64,000 nucleotides of DNA from assembly GCF_048569485.1 (NCBI RefSeq), contig NC_134356.1, positions 532,964,556-533,028,555 on the forward strand, written 5' to 3'. Below are positions 50,891 through 61,505 of this stretch, piece after piece; within the stretch, counting starts at the first letter, position 1; each line of letters opens with the position of its first letter. A program made the translations under genes and the position numbers. The DNA comes from Anomaloglossus baeobatrachus (taxonomy: Eukaryota; Chordata; Amphibia; Anura; Aromobatidae). The notes beneath the pieces are model-generated. The model was not told the DNA's origin, made no database searches, and saw nothing but the letters and a program-made list of their open reading frames with translations.

Positions 50891-53869
50891 CTTGACTACA
50901 AGGAAAAGAGACATAACAGTTCAGTGTAAGAACGTTCCTTTACAATGTTGAGCTACAGACATGAGATATCTAAGGAAAACGAAATCTAACCAACACTTTT
51001 ATTAAAGTAACCAACGCCAATAGTTTCCACAGAGAAATGAAAATGGTGAAATTTGTCACAGTGACATCTTCACTTTCAACACAGGAACACTGAGAAATTG
51101 CAGGTTCCTCTACTCGTCAGCACCATGAAGAGGCCAAAATCCCTTTGCCTGTCTAGGTAGTTAACACCCAGAGCTCAAGACACAATATTTTCATACAGTC
51201 CAATACCAGCAAACACTCCTGCCCCATCTTATGTCCAAAAGTAGGCGTTTAGCCTCAATATTCAAAAGGTGGCTTCAGGCTCAAAGTATTAATGGCCTAT
51301 CCTTATGCTTGCTAAGTGTATACCCATCAAACAGCTTGAGTCACCTCTCTCCCCCCTCATAAGATATTGATTGCCTATTGTTGGGGTGGGCCATCAAAAT
51401 TCTGAACATGGAAAACACTTTTTAAAGGGATTTGTTTCAGAAAGACACCTCTAGAGTACAATAAATCAAAAAACATAAAACACACAATCTCACCGGATTT
51501 GCAAGATCTCCTGCAGTGAGAATTAAGTTTCACACAGTGATGAGGTCAATCTATTCTGAAAGAGAAGAAACAGACACAATTTGTAGACCAGCAGACTGTC
51601 AGGTATAGGCGTCATCTGCCACATGGCGTGACATCCTATGGTGGATCTATCACTTTACATATGGTTTTTTCTTTATTTCAATTGGATAGAGGGTTTTTTT
51701 GTGAGGGTCAATCAACGGTATCAATGCCTTTGTCATACAGTAATTGCCTACACACTCTGGCCAGATGAGGGGGTGGTATTGTCCCTATACCAGGAGAACC
51801 CCAGGGCCAACAACTATAGCATAAGGCCTCGGAAAAGCTCTGAGGACTTCATACTGGTACATGTAGCGGAAGACTTTGTGACCCTCCATGTATATACTTC
51901 ACCAAACCATCACTGACCCCACCGACAAAATGGTCATGTTAAATGTTGTTGCAGACAGCAAAACAAATAAATACCCCACCACAGCATTTCCAGACTAGTT
52001 CACATCTGTGACACATGATGAACCTGCTTTCGTCTGTGAGCCGAACGAGTTGCCAAAGGTGGATCTGCCAATCCTGGTGCCGAGCACCAAGGTGCTACAA
52101 GCACGGGTCCCACTAAAGGGCATCAGGCTGTCAGGCCACCGTCATGGAGTCTTATGTCAGACACATGCAGTAGCTCGATGGAGGTCATGCTGTATGTAGA
52201 TCTCTGCTAGAGATACTCCAATTTCATGCCAGTTGTAGCTGCTGGGTTGATGCCCTTCTACGGCTCAGTCCAGTTCCTGAAATTTGCTCCATGCTTTCGA
52301 GACGATGCTTGGAGAAATATCAAACCATGATGTGACAGCACATATGGATGGATGACCTGTGCTAACTGAATGGGCAGCAAGTATCGCCTCATTCTACTAG
52401 TAGTAACAAGGGCACTTACAAGACACAGAACTAGAGGAAAATCAGCCAGAAAAGATAAAGCAGCGAGTGTCTTTGGACACAACCTGTAAAATCATTCCCT
52501 TTTGTGTCATTGTCTAGCTACTGCCTCTCCCATTTGTTTGCAGCATGGCGTGCGGAGCGAGCTGTCAAAGTGCCGGAGAGTGATTATAACCGCCACTCAC
52601 TGTATAGTATGTGATGACTGTAAACACTCAGTGCACGGCCACCATGATCGTAATCTCATGGCTCCCAGGAAGATACACGTTAATTTCCTTCCGGTGGCCA
52701 TGCTTTTAGTAATGTGGCCAGGCAGCATTTTAAATGACATGTATTCCCAGATTAACCCTATAGATGCAGGTAAATAGTGTCTTTTTTTTTTTTTTGCACA
52801 CAAAAGGTTTACTTTAACAGTTTCCTTAATTTTTCAAATAATGTAATTATGATTACATTTAGTTTAGCAAAAACTAAATGCAATCCATGTACATAGCTCC
52901 AAAGCGTTCTCTCACCCGGGTTTCTCCGTCCCGAGTCTACCAAGGCCTTATGCCAGTGGCACAGCAAGAAGCTGTACAGTGCAAGGTTTCCGCTGTATGG
53001 TGGTCCATGAGGTGGCCAGTCGATGGGGTCCATCCTAGGGTTATCCTTTCCAAGCAGCAAAGTAGATGCTGTATTACTGTTCAATTTAACTCAGAATATA
53101 CAGAGATGTAATACGCGAATGTGACTGAGCCCTTATGTAGCAATATCTCCCCCATTCCCATATTGCTTTATATCAAGGCAGTTTATCCTTCTAGAGGAAA
53201 ATGTGAATGAGACACAACGCCAACATGAACATTATTAATGATAATCAATAACACTGACAGGAGCTCGGGGAGGGTCTGAGGAAGACTTTCTACTTCTTAT
53301 TTATGTCTTGACATTTTAATTAAATCTATAAATCTCTGTTTATTAGTCGATGTCTGGACAAAACTAAGGGCAGTAGGAAACCACAACATAAACGAGTGAT
53401 ACAGTACACTCCAGCTGTAACGGAGAAACCCATCCATATGTATAAGGCGAGACGAGATCTCGGCTCCTAGCACCTTGTGATACCAAGAGATACCGCGCTC
53501 CGGTTACACAGCACAGATAAGACTGCACTATCCCAGCTTGTAAGGTGTATATGTATAGAAAAGTATGCTTACAAGTCGGAGTAGTAAAATCTCACCTGTT
53601 TTTGCCCCAAAGTCAGTTATTCACAATTCCTGACATTCAATTGTATCCCAGATTTCTCTTAGGTCAGTTAGGGTCTCTAGTATTCTACCAGAATAATACC
53701 AAAGCCAATGGTTTATTTCTGGTTTTATATCTTCCATCATGTTCTCAGTGGCTCAGAAGTGTCCATATCTGTGATTAGCGTTCGGTAATTGTCCAACGCA
53801 GGTCACACATTTTGGGGAGCCTTCCACAAGCTTCTCAACACGAGCTGCTAGAATTCTGACCCTTTCCTC

Positions 53870-54640
53870 CTAACAGAACTGGTGTAATGGGATCTTGTTT
53901 GCAGCCTCCTTGGTCGCTCACACTTTTTCTATGAGGTTGGGGTTTAGAGATATCCACACCTTACCCTTCAACTTGGTTGTCCTTACACCATTGTGTCACA
54001 GCTTCGAAAGTATGCTTAGGGTCATTGTCCATTGGGAATTCCCATATACGCCCTAGATCCAGCTAACTTCTTGCCTTATGCCTTGCGATGTCGCCTCAAT
54101 ATCTCCACATTATTTCCCTTCCATATTGTGCCATCTATTTAGTCACATGCACTGGTCCCTCTGACATCCCCTGCACAACCTGATGCTGCCACCCACCTAC
54201 TTCATGAGTGGGGTAGTATATTTTGGTTTACAATAATCCTCATTTTCCAAAAAGTGGTATCTTTCCCTTCATGTGCTGTTGCAAGCTCTATCCTGGCTTT
54301 TCTTTGGCGGTTTTGGAGCAGTGCCTTCTTCCTTGCTGAGCAGCCTTTCAGGTGACGAGATAAGGCCATTTTTACATCAATGCTATTGTACCCATTTCCT
54401 CTACTTTTTTCACAAAGACTTTTGCTGTTGTTCTTGGAGTCATTTGTATTTTCTCTATTCTAGACGACAGAACACGTCTCCTTCCTGAACAGTGTGATGG
54501 TTGCGTGCTCCCATGGTGCTTAAACTTGTAGATTACCGTCTGAACAGATGAACGAGGAACCTTCAGGCATTTGTAAATTGTTCCCAGAGATGTACCAGAC
54601 TGTGGACGTTCATTAGTATTTGTCTAATGTCTTAGCCAAT
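53870..54640 (-). pseudogene. Old Tc1-like transposase remnant
   Basis: On the minus strand the text at 54015-54045 reads as PMDNDPKHTFEA, the second catalytic-Asp motif of Tc1 transposases. AGGTTGTGCAGGGG and ACCTGATGCTGCCACCC near 54178-54196 correspond to the GGGS/VGGSI region. The direction and order fit one degraded transposase with many stops. No terminal repeats were found. Confidence 0.6.
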
Positions 54641-55011
54641 ATGTTTTGATTTCTCTAGTGGCTGAGAACATCTCATGAGGGAAAAAACTTACCCGTCACT
54701 ACCATTAAAAGGATATTAGGAAATCAAATCACCTTGTGAGGGAGGGGTAAGGGTCAGCAAGACCCCCACTGATTCTGTGAATGAATGGGCAGCACAACTG
54801 CAACTCCTTCAATATTTACCTATCATACTCGTAAGTGATCCGGGCCACCTGGGTGTGCAGGGAATTGCACAGACTCATTCTCTACGCCCCACTAACGTCG
54901 ACCAAACCAGCTATATCAGTGGGCTCGACCAACATCCTACTATGTATGTATGTATGTATGGGGGCCTCTCAACTCTTGCACCTCCACCCCAGCAGGAGTG
55001 GCCAGGAAAAA

Positions 55012-55180
55012 GTAGGATTTTTGTGTACTCACCGTAAAATCTCTTTCTCTGAGTCTTCATTGGGGGACACAGGACCATGGGTTATGCTGCTGTCACTAGG
55101 AGGCTGACACTAAGTAAACATAAAAAAGTTAGCTCCTCCCTAGCAGCATACACCCCGAGCCGGAGGCGGGCTCAGATCAG
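55012..55180. repeat. Left inverted terminal repeat of DIRS-type element
   Basis: It opens GTAGGATTTTTGTGTACTCA, and the shared part starts at 55056 with CATTGGGGGACACAGGACC and ends CGGGCTCAGATCAG. Its inverse lies at 60989-61113. Confidence 0.95.
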
Positions 55181-55346
55181 TTGGTGCACAAGCAGTAGGA
55201 GGAGTACCAGAATCACCATACATAAACACAAGTTGTAACTAAAACAATGCAGCCGTGCAAACAAGAGGTCTATGAACATAAGACCACTGAAAAAATAGCA
55301 GGCAAATGCAATTGAATCAACCAAAAAAACCAAGCAGGGTGGGTGC

Positions 55347-55444
55347 TGTGTCCCCCAATGAAGACTCAGAGAAAGAGATTTTACGGTGAGTACACAAAAA
55401 TCCTACTTTCTCTATCGTTTCATTGGGGGACACAGGACCATGGG
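55347..55444. repeat. Internal complementary region of DIRS-type element
   Basis: It contains GAAGACTCAGAGAAAGAG followed by ACAAAAATCCTAC (inverse of the left end), then TTTCTCTATCGTTTCATTGG (inverse of the right end). So both outer ends are represented back to back, which lets the family form and restore its circular intermediate. Confidence 0.92.
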
Positions 55445-55549
55445 ACGTCCAAAAGCAGTCCCTGGGTGGGAATACCGAAAAACCCGCAGAGGCAGACAAC
55501 AACAACCTCCCTCGGCGGGCTTGCACTATAATTGAATGCTGCCACCCTA

Positions 55550-56191
55550 TTACAGGTGCGCAACTGCTGCCTGCAAGACCTTTCTCCCAAAAATAGCATC
55601 TGCCGATGCTTGGGTGTGAACGTGGTAGAACCTAGTAAAGGTGTGCAGGCTAGACCAGGTGGCGGCCTTGCAGACCTGGTCGGCCGACGCCTGATGCCTA
55701 ATCGCCCAAGAGGCGCCCACTGCGCGGGTAGAGTGCGCCTTTACCCCCCGCGGCGGAGACTTGTCCCGAATCCGGTAGGCCTCTGATATGGCGGACCGGA
55801 TCCATCTGGCAATTGTGGCCTTGGATGCCGATTCACCCTTCTTGGGACCAGAAGGGAGAACAAACAGACCATCTGACTTACGGAACGGCGCGGTCCTGGA
55901 GACATAAATTCTAAGTGCACGCACTAGGTCCAGGGTGTGCAAGGACCTCTCCAAGCTGTGAGAGGGGCCAGGACAGAAGGATGGAAGGATGATTTCCTCG
56001 TTAAGATGGAACGGGGAGACCACCTTTGGGAGAAAAGCGGGATCTGGCCGGAGAACCGCTTTGTCCTGGTGAAAAATCAAAAAGGGGGAACGACAAGAGA
56101 GAGCTGCCAGCTCTGACGTCCTGCGAATAGAAGTGATGGCAACAAGAAACACCACCTTCCAAGACAGGTGAGACAGGGAAGATTCTCGCAA
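55550..56191 (-). CDS. DIRS-type tyrosine recombinase, catalytic part
   Basis: A 213-codon ORF with recognisable recombinase boxes (RTSELAAL, HSTRAVGASWA and the final FYHVHT with the nucleophile tyrosine). It belongs to the tyrosine recombinase used by DIRS elements for insertion instead of an integrase. Its N-terminal region lies in the neighbouring ORF 58415-56232. Confidence 0.88.
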   Translation of the reverse strand: MRESSLSHLSWKVVFLVAITSIRRTSELAALSCRSPFLIFHQDKAVLRPDPAFLPKVVSPFHLNEEIILPSFCPGPSHSLERSLHTLDLVRALRIYVSRTAPFRKSDGLFVLPSGPKKGESASKATIARWIRSAISEAYRIRDKSPPRGVKAHSTRAVGASWAIRHQASADQVCKAATWSSLHTFTRFYHVHTQASADAIFGRKVLQAAVAHL

Positions 56192-56231
56192 GGGCTCGAA
56201 TGGGGAGCCCTGAAGTGACCCTAGGACTAGA

Positions 56232-58415
56232 TTAAAGGTCCCACGGTTCTAGAGGCCGACGGTACGGCGGTGCCAGGTGGGCTACTCCCTGGATGAAGGT
56301 CTTAACCTGTGAACGAGCGGCCAGTGGCTTCTGAAACAGGATTGATAACGCCGATATCTGGCCCTTTAGTGTTGCGAGCGAGAGACCCGCATCTAGGCCT
56401 GACTGCAAGAATGCCAACAGGGAAGGAAGGGAGAAGGCGAGAGGAGAAGAAATATTCTGCTCTTCACACCACCTGAAGAAAACTTTCCACGTGCGGTGGT
56501 AAATCTTTGATGAAGATGGCTTCCTGGCCCTAATCATTGTCTGAATCACTCTTGAGGAAAAACCAGCCTTAGCTAGAACCCAGGATTCAATGGCCAGGCC
56601 GTCAAATTTAGGACCTGTGAGTTCTGATGGAAGAGAGGCCCCTGCTGCAGGAGATCTGGACGGTCTGGAAGGCGCCACGGAGCGTCTGCGAGGAGCTGAG
56701 TTAGTTCCGCGAACCATGCTCGCCTTGGCCAGTCCGGAGCCACTAGGATGACCGGTATCCCTTCCGCCTTGATCTTCTTGAGGACCCTCGGAATTAGAGG
56801 GAGCGGAGGGAAGATGTACGGGAGACTGAACTGGCTCCATGACAGGGTGAGGGTGTCGACTCCTAAAGCCAAGCGGTCGCGGCACCGCGCTACAAAGTGC
56901 GGAACTTGACGGTTGAACCGGGAGGCCATTAGGTCCACGTCCGGAACTCCCCATCTGTCGCAGATCTGGTTGAAGACTTCCCGGTTGAGGGACCATTCTC
57001 CGGAGGCGAGGCCTTCCCTGCTGAGGAAGTCCGCCGCCCAATTGTCCACGCCTGGGATGTGTACCGCTGAGATCAGGGAGTGATGACACTCGGCCCAGTG
57101 CAATATCTTCTTGACTTCTCGCATCGCCCCGACACTTCTTGTGCCGCCTTGGTGGTTGATGTACGCCACCGCCGTCGCATTGTCCGACTGGATCCTGACC
57201 GGGCAACCCTGTACTAGGTGCCGAAACTGCTGCAAGGCTAGCCGGATGGCTCTTATCTCCAAAATGTTGATCTGGAGACAACTCTCTCTCGGTGACCATC
57301 GGCCCTGCGCTGTGTGATGTCGAAACACTGCTCCCCAGCCCTGGAGACTGGCGTCGGTGGTCACTATCTTCCAGTGGAGCGGGAGGAAAGACCTCCCTGA
57401 TGCGAGGTTGCGCTGATTGAGCCACCAACGGAGGGAGTTGCGGGTCTCCGGCGAAAGATGAAACCTGCGGTCCAGAGAAAAGGGAGATCTGTCCCACTTC
57501 TTCAGCAAGGCCAGCTGGAGTGGCCGGAGATGGAACTGTGCAAAGGGTACCGCTTCCATCGCCGCCACCATACGACCGAGGACTCGCATGCCGAACCTGA
57601 TGGACACTTGGCGCTGACGCCGAAGAGCGCGGAGTCCTCGTTGTAGGGAGGAGATCTTCTCCTGTGTGAGGAAAACTCGCCCTTGGATGGTATCGAATAC
57701 CATGCCTAAAAAGGTGATCCGACGGGCCGGGATCAGAGAGGACTTCTTCCGATTTATCAGCCACCCTAACCGTGAAAGGGTGTCGATCGTGACCTGAACC
57801 CCGAGACGACAGTCCTCGAAAGAAGAGCCCTTTATCAACATATCGTCCAAGTACGGGATGACCATGACACCCCTGGCATGCAGGACGGACATGGCAGCAG
57901 CCATGATCTTCGTAAAGACCCTGGGTGCGGATGCGAGGCCGAAGGGAAGAGCTGTGAACTGGAAGTGATCTTCCGCTATCGCAAAACGGAGGAACTGTTG
58001 GTGAGAGGTGGCTATCGGGACGTGAAGATAGGCGTCTCGAATATCCAGCGATGCCAGGAATTCGCCTACCTCCATGGACGCGATGACGGACCGGAGTGAC
58101 TCCATTCGAAACGGCCGAGGTCTCACCGACCTGTTCAGAAGCTTTAGGTCGAGGACGGGACGAACAGAGCCGTCCTTTTTGGGGACCACGAAAAGGTTGG
58201 AATAGAACCCCTTGAAACGCTCTGCGGGAGGGACTGGTACCACGACTCCGGTTCGGAGGAGGGAGTCTATGGAGTGAAAGAACGCGCGAGCCCGCGCGGT
58301 AGACTCGGGAGGGCGAGATAGGAAAAAACGTCTCGGTGGCTTTGCCTCGAATTCTATTTTGTAGCCTGATGTGATGATCTCTCTGACCCAGGCATCGGCG
58401 GTCAGGGGGATCCAC
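56232..58415 (-). CDS. DIRS-type overlapping ORF with recombinase N-terminal region
   Basis: A 727-codon ORF in another frame over most of the RT ORF. Only its final 150 residues or so, containing SSSKIYHRTWKVFFRWCEE and GQISALSILFQK, resemble the N-terminal core-binding region of the recombinase. The earlier part looks like the shadow of the RT frame. Overlap of these reading frames is known for the family. Confidence 0.6.
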   Translation of the reverse strand: MDPPDRRCLGQRDHHIRLQNRIRGKATETFFPISPSRVYRAGSRVLSLHRLPPPNRSRGTSPSRRAFQGVLFQPFRGPQKGRLCSSRPRPKASEQVGETSAVSNGVTPVRHRVHGGRRIPGIAGYSRRLSSRPDSHLSPTVPPFCDSGRSLPVHSSSLRPRIRTQGLYEDHGCCHVRPACQGCHGHPVLGRYVDKGLFFRGLSSRGSGHDRHPFTVRVADKSEEVLSDPGPSDHLFRHGIRYHPRASFPHTGEDLLPTTRTPRSSASAPSVHQVRHASPRSYGGGDGSGTLCTVPSPATPAGLAEEVGQISLFSGPQVSSFAGDPQLPPLVAQSAQPRIREVFPPAPLEDSDHRRQSPGLGSSVSTSHSAGPMVTERELSPDQHFGDKSHPASLAAVSAPSTGLPGQDPVGQCDGGGVHQPPRRHKKCRGDARSQEDIALGRVSSLPDLSGTHPRRGQLGGGLPQQGRPRLRRMVPQPGSLQPDLRQMGSSGRGPNGLPVQPSSSALCSAVPRPLGFRSRHPHPVMEPVQSPVHLPSAPSNSEGPQEDQGGRDTGHPSGSGLAKASMVRGTNSAPRRRSVAPSRPSRSPAAGASLPSELTGPKFDGLAIESWVLAKAGFSSRVIQTMIRARKPSSSKIYHRTWKVFFRWCEEQNISSPLAFSLPSLLAFLQSGLDAGLSLATLKGQISALSILFQKPLAARSQVKTFIQGVAHLAPPYRRPLEPWDL

Positions 58416-58720
58416 ACATGCTGAAAACGAGACAGGCGCCCTCCCACAAGTCTGGCGCTGTTGCGCGCCGACCGCGAGTCACTTGGAGGAACGACGGCGG
58501 TAACCAGAAGAGGATCTCGTGGACTGGCGGGGGCGTGAACGCCAGGCGGGATTGGTCTTGAATGACGGGGTCTTCCTGTCCCTCGGAGGAGAGCGGCTTT
58601 TCCGCGGCTGGGGATTGGAGCTGAAGCTGCGAAAGGACCGGAAACGAGCGGTGGAGCGCCGATTCTGGAAGCGCTTGGGGCGCAATTGGGGGAGAGATGT
58701 ACTCTTTCCTCCCGTTGCAT
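56573..58720 (-). CDS. DIRS-type reverse transcriptase, RNase H and methyltransferase-like ORF
   Basis: A 715-codon ORF overlapping the end of the gag-like ORF. The reverse transcriptase palm includes LPFGLASAPRVF and the YLDD active-site box. RNase H follows, with TTDASLQGWGAVF and NILEIRAI. The C-terminal part has the domain of DIRS elements classed as methyltransferase-like. It acts in reverse transcription of the element RNA in this family. Confidence 0.9.
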   Translation of the reverse strand: MQREERVHLSPNCAPSASRIGAPPLVSGPFAASAPIPSRGKAALLRGTGRPRHSRPIPPGVHAPASPRDPLLVTAVVPPSDSRSARNSARLVGGRLSRFQHVWIPLTADAWVREIITSGYKIEFEAKPPRRFFLSRPPESTARARAFFHSIDSLLRTGVVVPVPPAERFKGFYSNLFVVPKKDGSVRPVLDLKLLNRSVRPRPFRMESLRSVIASMEVGEFLASLDIRDAYLHVPIATSHQQFLRFAIAEDHFQFTALPFGLASAPRVFTKIMAAAMSVLHARGVMVIPYLDDMLIKGSSFEDCRLGVQVTIDTLSRLGWLINRKKSSLIPARRITFLGMVFDTIQGRVFLTQEKISSLQRGLRALRRQRQVSIRFGMRVLGRMVAAMEAVPFAQFHLRPLQLALLKKWDRSPFSLDRRFHLSPETRNSLRWWLNQRNLASGRSFLPLHWKIVTTDASLQGWGAVFRHHTAQGRWSPRESCLQINILEIRAIRLALQQFRHLVQGCPVRIQSDNATAVAYINHQGGTRSVGAMREVKKILHWAECHHSLISAVHIPGVDNWAADFLSREGLASGEWSLNREVFNQICDRWGVPDVDLMASRFNRQVPHFVARCRDRLALGVDTLTLSWSQFSLPYIFPPLPLIPRVLKKIKAEGIPVILVAPDWPRRAWFAELTQLLADAPWRLPDRPDLLQQGPLFHQNSQVLNLTAWPLNPGF

Positions 58721-59987
58721 CGGAGATCAGCTGGTCCAGCCTATCTCCGAAGAGACGCTCCCCTAGGAAGGGCAGGGAAGTTAGTGACTTCTTAGAGGCC
58801 GCATCCGCGTTCCAGGAGCGGAGCCAAAGGGCTCGACGGATGGCCACATTGTTGCTGGCGGCCTGGGTCGCGCAACTTGCAGACGCCAGGGCTGCATTGA
58901 GCAAGTACTCACCCGCGAGGGAAATCTGCGAGGCGATGGGAACCAGGTCCGGATTGGTAGGAATGGCGCGGAGACCGCCGCGTAGCGTGTCCGCCCAGGA
59001 CATCAGGGCCTTCGCCACCCAAACCGAGGCGAAGGCCGGAGAGAGGGATGAGCCCGCTGCCTCGAAGGCGGAACGGGCCAACCTGTCAATAGTACGGTCC
59101 GTAGGATCTTTGAGAGACGTACCGTTAGTGAGTGGAAGGACTGTGTGAGAAGACAGGCGGGAGACTGGGGGGTCAACCACAGGGGAACCTGCCCAATCCT
59201 TTCTAAGACCCTCAGGAAAGGGATAATGCAAATCGATGGACTTACCGCTGGTAAATACCCTGTCCGGCTGTTGCCTGTGGCTGCGCAGTAACTCAGCGAA
59301 TTCTGGATGTCCGCTGAATGTGTTCTGGGCCCGCTTCACCCGCTTAAAGGAGACCTGGGTGCTCTGGGAGGAGACTGGGTCCACCTGTACCTTCAAGGTC
59401 TGGTTTACTGCTTCTATCAGGCTATTTACCATGTGCCGAATATCGGCCGCCTGCTCTGAGTCCTGTAGGGGTACCGCATCGGAATCATCCTCGGAGCAGT
59501 CAGAAGCCTCCCTGGAGGACTGACGGTCTGGACCTGGGGATGAAGGTGAAACCTGGGAAGAGTCTGAGGACGAGACCCGGCGGGTCCGTTTCTGAGCAGC
59601 AGAGGAGGACCCTGCAACGGGGCTCACCTGCTCCGGGGGCAATTGCGCCGGGTCTGCGGGAATCTGGGCGAGCGTCGGCAGCAGGCGTAGAGCTTGCGCG
59701 ATGGTCCGAGAAGCCTCAGAGAGGGAATCTACGGACTGGGACAGGGACGCTAGCCAGTCGGGGGGGGGCGGGACGCAGGGCCCTGCAGCATATGGCGCTG
59801 TGGCGTCTGCGGTATCAGAAGCGTCGGCCGCGGAGTCCTGCGGAGGCTGCGCGTCTGTAGAACAGACGGAGCATAGTGGGGCGTCCTGACCCTGGGAAAA
59901 TTTGGAGCTGCAGGAGGAGCATGCAAAAAATAGTGCAAAGGGGGCCTGCTTGGATTGGGTGGGCTTAGCCTTAGGCATGGTGCACAC
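58479..59987 (-). CDS. DIRS-type gag-like protein
   Basis: A 502-codon ORF at the 5' part of the DIRS-type element. It is Ser/Pro-rich at the N-terminus with a Cys-rich patch (CSSCSSKFSQ, CSVC), acidic in the middle, and has a basic Arg/Ser-rich tail, as expected for a nucleic-acid-binding capsid-like protein. A segment with LPLTNGTSLKDPTDR is shared in pattern with the fossil at 35085-35870. Confidence 0.85.
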   Translation of the reverse strand: MCTMPKAKPTQSKQAPFALFFACSSCSSKFSQGQDAPLCSVCSTDAQPPQDSAADASDTADATAPYAAGPCVPPPPDWLASLSQSVDSLSEASRTIAQALRLLPTLAQIPADPAQLPPEQVSPVAGSSSAAQKRTRRVSSSDSSQVSPSSPGPDRQSSREASDCSEDDSDAVPLQDSEQAADIRHMVNSLIEAVNQTLKVQVDPVSSQSTQVSFKRVKRAQNTFSGHPEFAELLRSHRQQPDRVFTSGKSIDLHYPFPEGLRKDWAGSPVVDPPVSRLSSHTVLPLTNGTSLKDPTDRTIDRLARSAFEAAGSSLSPAFASVWVAKALMSWADTLRGGLRAIPTNPDLVPIASQISLAGEYLLNAALASASCATQAASNNVAIRRALWLRSWNADAASKKSLTSLPFLGERLFGDRLDQLISDATGGKSTSLPQLRPKRFQNRRSTARFRSFRSFSSNPQPRKSRSPPRDRKTPSFKTNPAWRSRPRQSTRSSSGYRRRSSK

Positions 59988-60988
59988 AGGTACTCTCCCT
60001 GGTGGCTGCTAGGAAGGAGACAGGAGAGGGTTAACTCGTCCCTAAACTCAGAGAATGCTACCTAGTGAGGGCTACTCCTTAGGAGCAGAGCTTACCCAGG
60101 TCCTGCGTGCTGCCCACCAGTCCAGAAGTGGAGTCCAGGAATGAGCTGGCCAGAAAACTCAGAACGCCGGCGTGCTGCAGCCTCAGGGGACCAGAGGCAG
60201 GCTAAAATGGAGAGGGGACGCTGGAGGAGGCTGGGGGAGGAGCAGGATTCCGGCGCGAAAAGTCTGGAGGATTCACAGCCCCCACCATCTGCCAGGAGGC
60301 AGAGCAGTGGGAGGTACAGAGGGAGACGACCGGCGGCCAATAGCATGCAGCGGGGGCGTGGCTAGGACGCAGGAGCGACTAGGCCGAAGCCGGGGACTAA
60401 ATTTATGGAGGGGGCCGGGGGAAAGAGCAGGGAAGTCGGATCCTACCTGCAATCGGCGGCGCCGGCTCAGCGATGGATGCGGTGCAGGCAGAGCTCCCTG
60501 GCCCTGCCTGTGAACAGCGCTGCTCGTCCAGGAAGGCTCCGGGGGAGAGCGTGCTGAAGGCAGGGTAGTAGGCATCATGATGGGGGTAGACAGCCCCCTA
60601 TCAGGAGAAGGCAGCGTGACAGGGCCCCATCTATCACAAACGCTGCTGAGGTTCCATCCCTGCTGTATTCCCCTGTACGCCCTTTGGGGTGATACCTCAG
60701 GGCGAATCAGGGGTGCCCACAAAACAACCTGCCCACACGCGCACCCCCGGGAGTGGTACCACGGGGACGGGCGGGGGAGAGGGCCCCGAAGTCTCAAGCC
60801 CCTGCGACCCTGGGGAGCGGTACCCACGGGGCTGCGGAGAATGAGTGAAGCGAATACCTGCAGAGAAGAAGACGACAGGTATGAGAGCGATGAGCGGCGC
60901 CGAAATAAAATAAAAAAGCGCAAAAACATACATGGCTGAGGGGGGCCGAGACGGCCCACATCAGCCTCCTACGACACTAAGCTAAAAA

Positions 60989-61125
60989 CTGATCTGAGCC
61001 CGCCTCCGGCTCGGGGTGTATGCTGCTAGGGAGGAGCTAACTTTTTTATGTTTACTTAGTGTCAGCCTCCTAGTGACAGCAGCATAACCCATGGTCCTGT
61101 GTCCCCCAATGAAACGATAGAGAAA
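60989..61125. repeat. Right inverted terminal repeat of DIRS-type element
   Basis: It begins CTGATCTGAGCCCGCCTCCG and ends with CCCCCAATGAAACGATAGAG and AAA. It is identical by eye to the inverse of 55056-55180. Confidence 0.95.
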
Positions 61126-61505
61126 TAAGGATCTGGCATATCCGATTTTGGACTAGTTTTGTTTTGGGGAGTCTGGCAGTGGCCCCATGCACACTGGAGT
61201 CAAGAGGGACAGCTACCAGCCAAGCGATAATCCAACAGTTATCTGTTGGTATGGGGCCCCTACATGGTGCTGTGCCCTATTTTTATCACAGTAGGTGACC
61301 ACAGCTCAGATGTGCAGAGAAAGATTGGAGGAGCTGAAGTGGTGTCAGGATTGCTGGGATGCTAGAGATCGGCCCTCGAGACATCATAAAGTGAGGACAT
61401 ATTCTGGCACTGTTAGACAACATTCACCAGCAGCTTCTTTTTGCCAACTCATTTGATAGGAGCATGAGGTAGTGGCAGAGACCCCGATCCTAGCGTTGTC
61501 ACTTC

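Larger units (their letters stand above)
55012..61125 (-). mobile_element. DIRS-type retroelement, near whole (gag, RT-RNase H-MT, tyrosine recombinase)
   Basis: The element belongs to the DIRS1-like tyrosine-recombinase retrotransposons. Its terminal repeats are inverted: 55056-55180 and 60989-61113 are identical in opposite orientation as far as I can read, with short unique tails outside. An internal complementary region at about 55347-55444 carries the complement of both outer ends joined together, which is the hallmark of this family. Reading right to left, the parts are a gag-like ORF (59987-58479), an RT-RNase H-methyltransferase-like ORF overlapping it (58720-56573), an overlapping ORF whose far end is recombinase-like (58415-56232), and the recombinase catalytic ORF (56191-55550). 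Overlapping frames are normal for the family. It looks whole apart from about one apparent interruption. Identical terminal repeats suggest a recent insertion. Confidence 0.95.

Noticed and set aside
51638-51916. 92-codon ORF on the plus strand
   Set aside because: No family was recognised; the region looks like decayed repeat sequence and no splice or promoter support is visible.
51950-52450. Possible degraded SINE or other repeat
   Set aside because: The text feels repeat-like (GGCATCAGGCTGTCAGGCC), but I could not assign it to a family or find another copy in the window.
58519-59148. 209-codon ORF on the plus strand
   Set aside because: It is the antisense shadow of the GC-rich gag-like ORF of the DIRS-type element and has no family likeness.
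59800-60950. CpG-rich block that could be an ABHD2 promoter island
   Set aside because: It lies inside the DIRS-type element between its gag-like ORF and right terminal repeat, so it is element sequence.
60273-60959. 228-codon ORF on the minus strand upstream of the gag-like ORF
   Set aside because: It lies in the GC-rich leader of the DIRS-type element, is low in complexity and matches no known part of the family.
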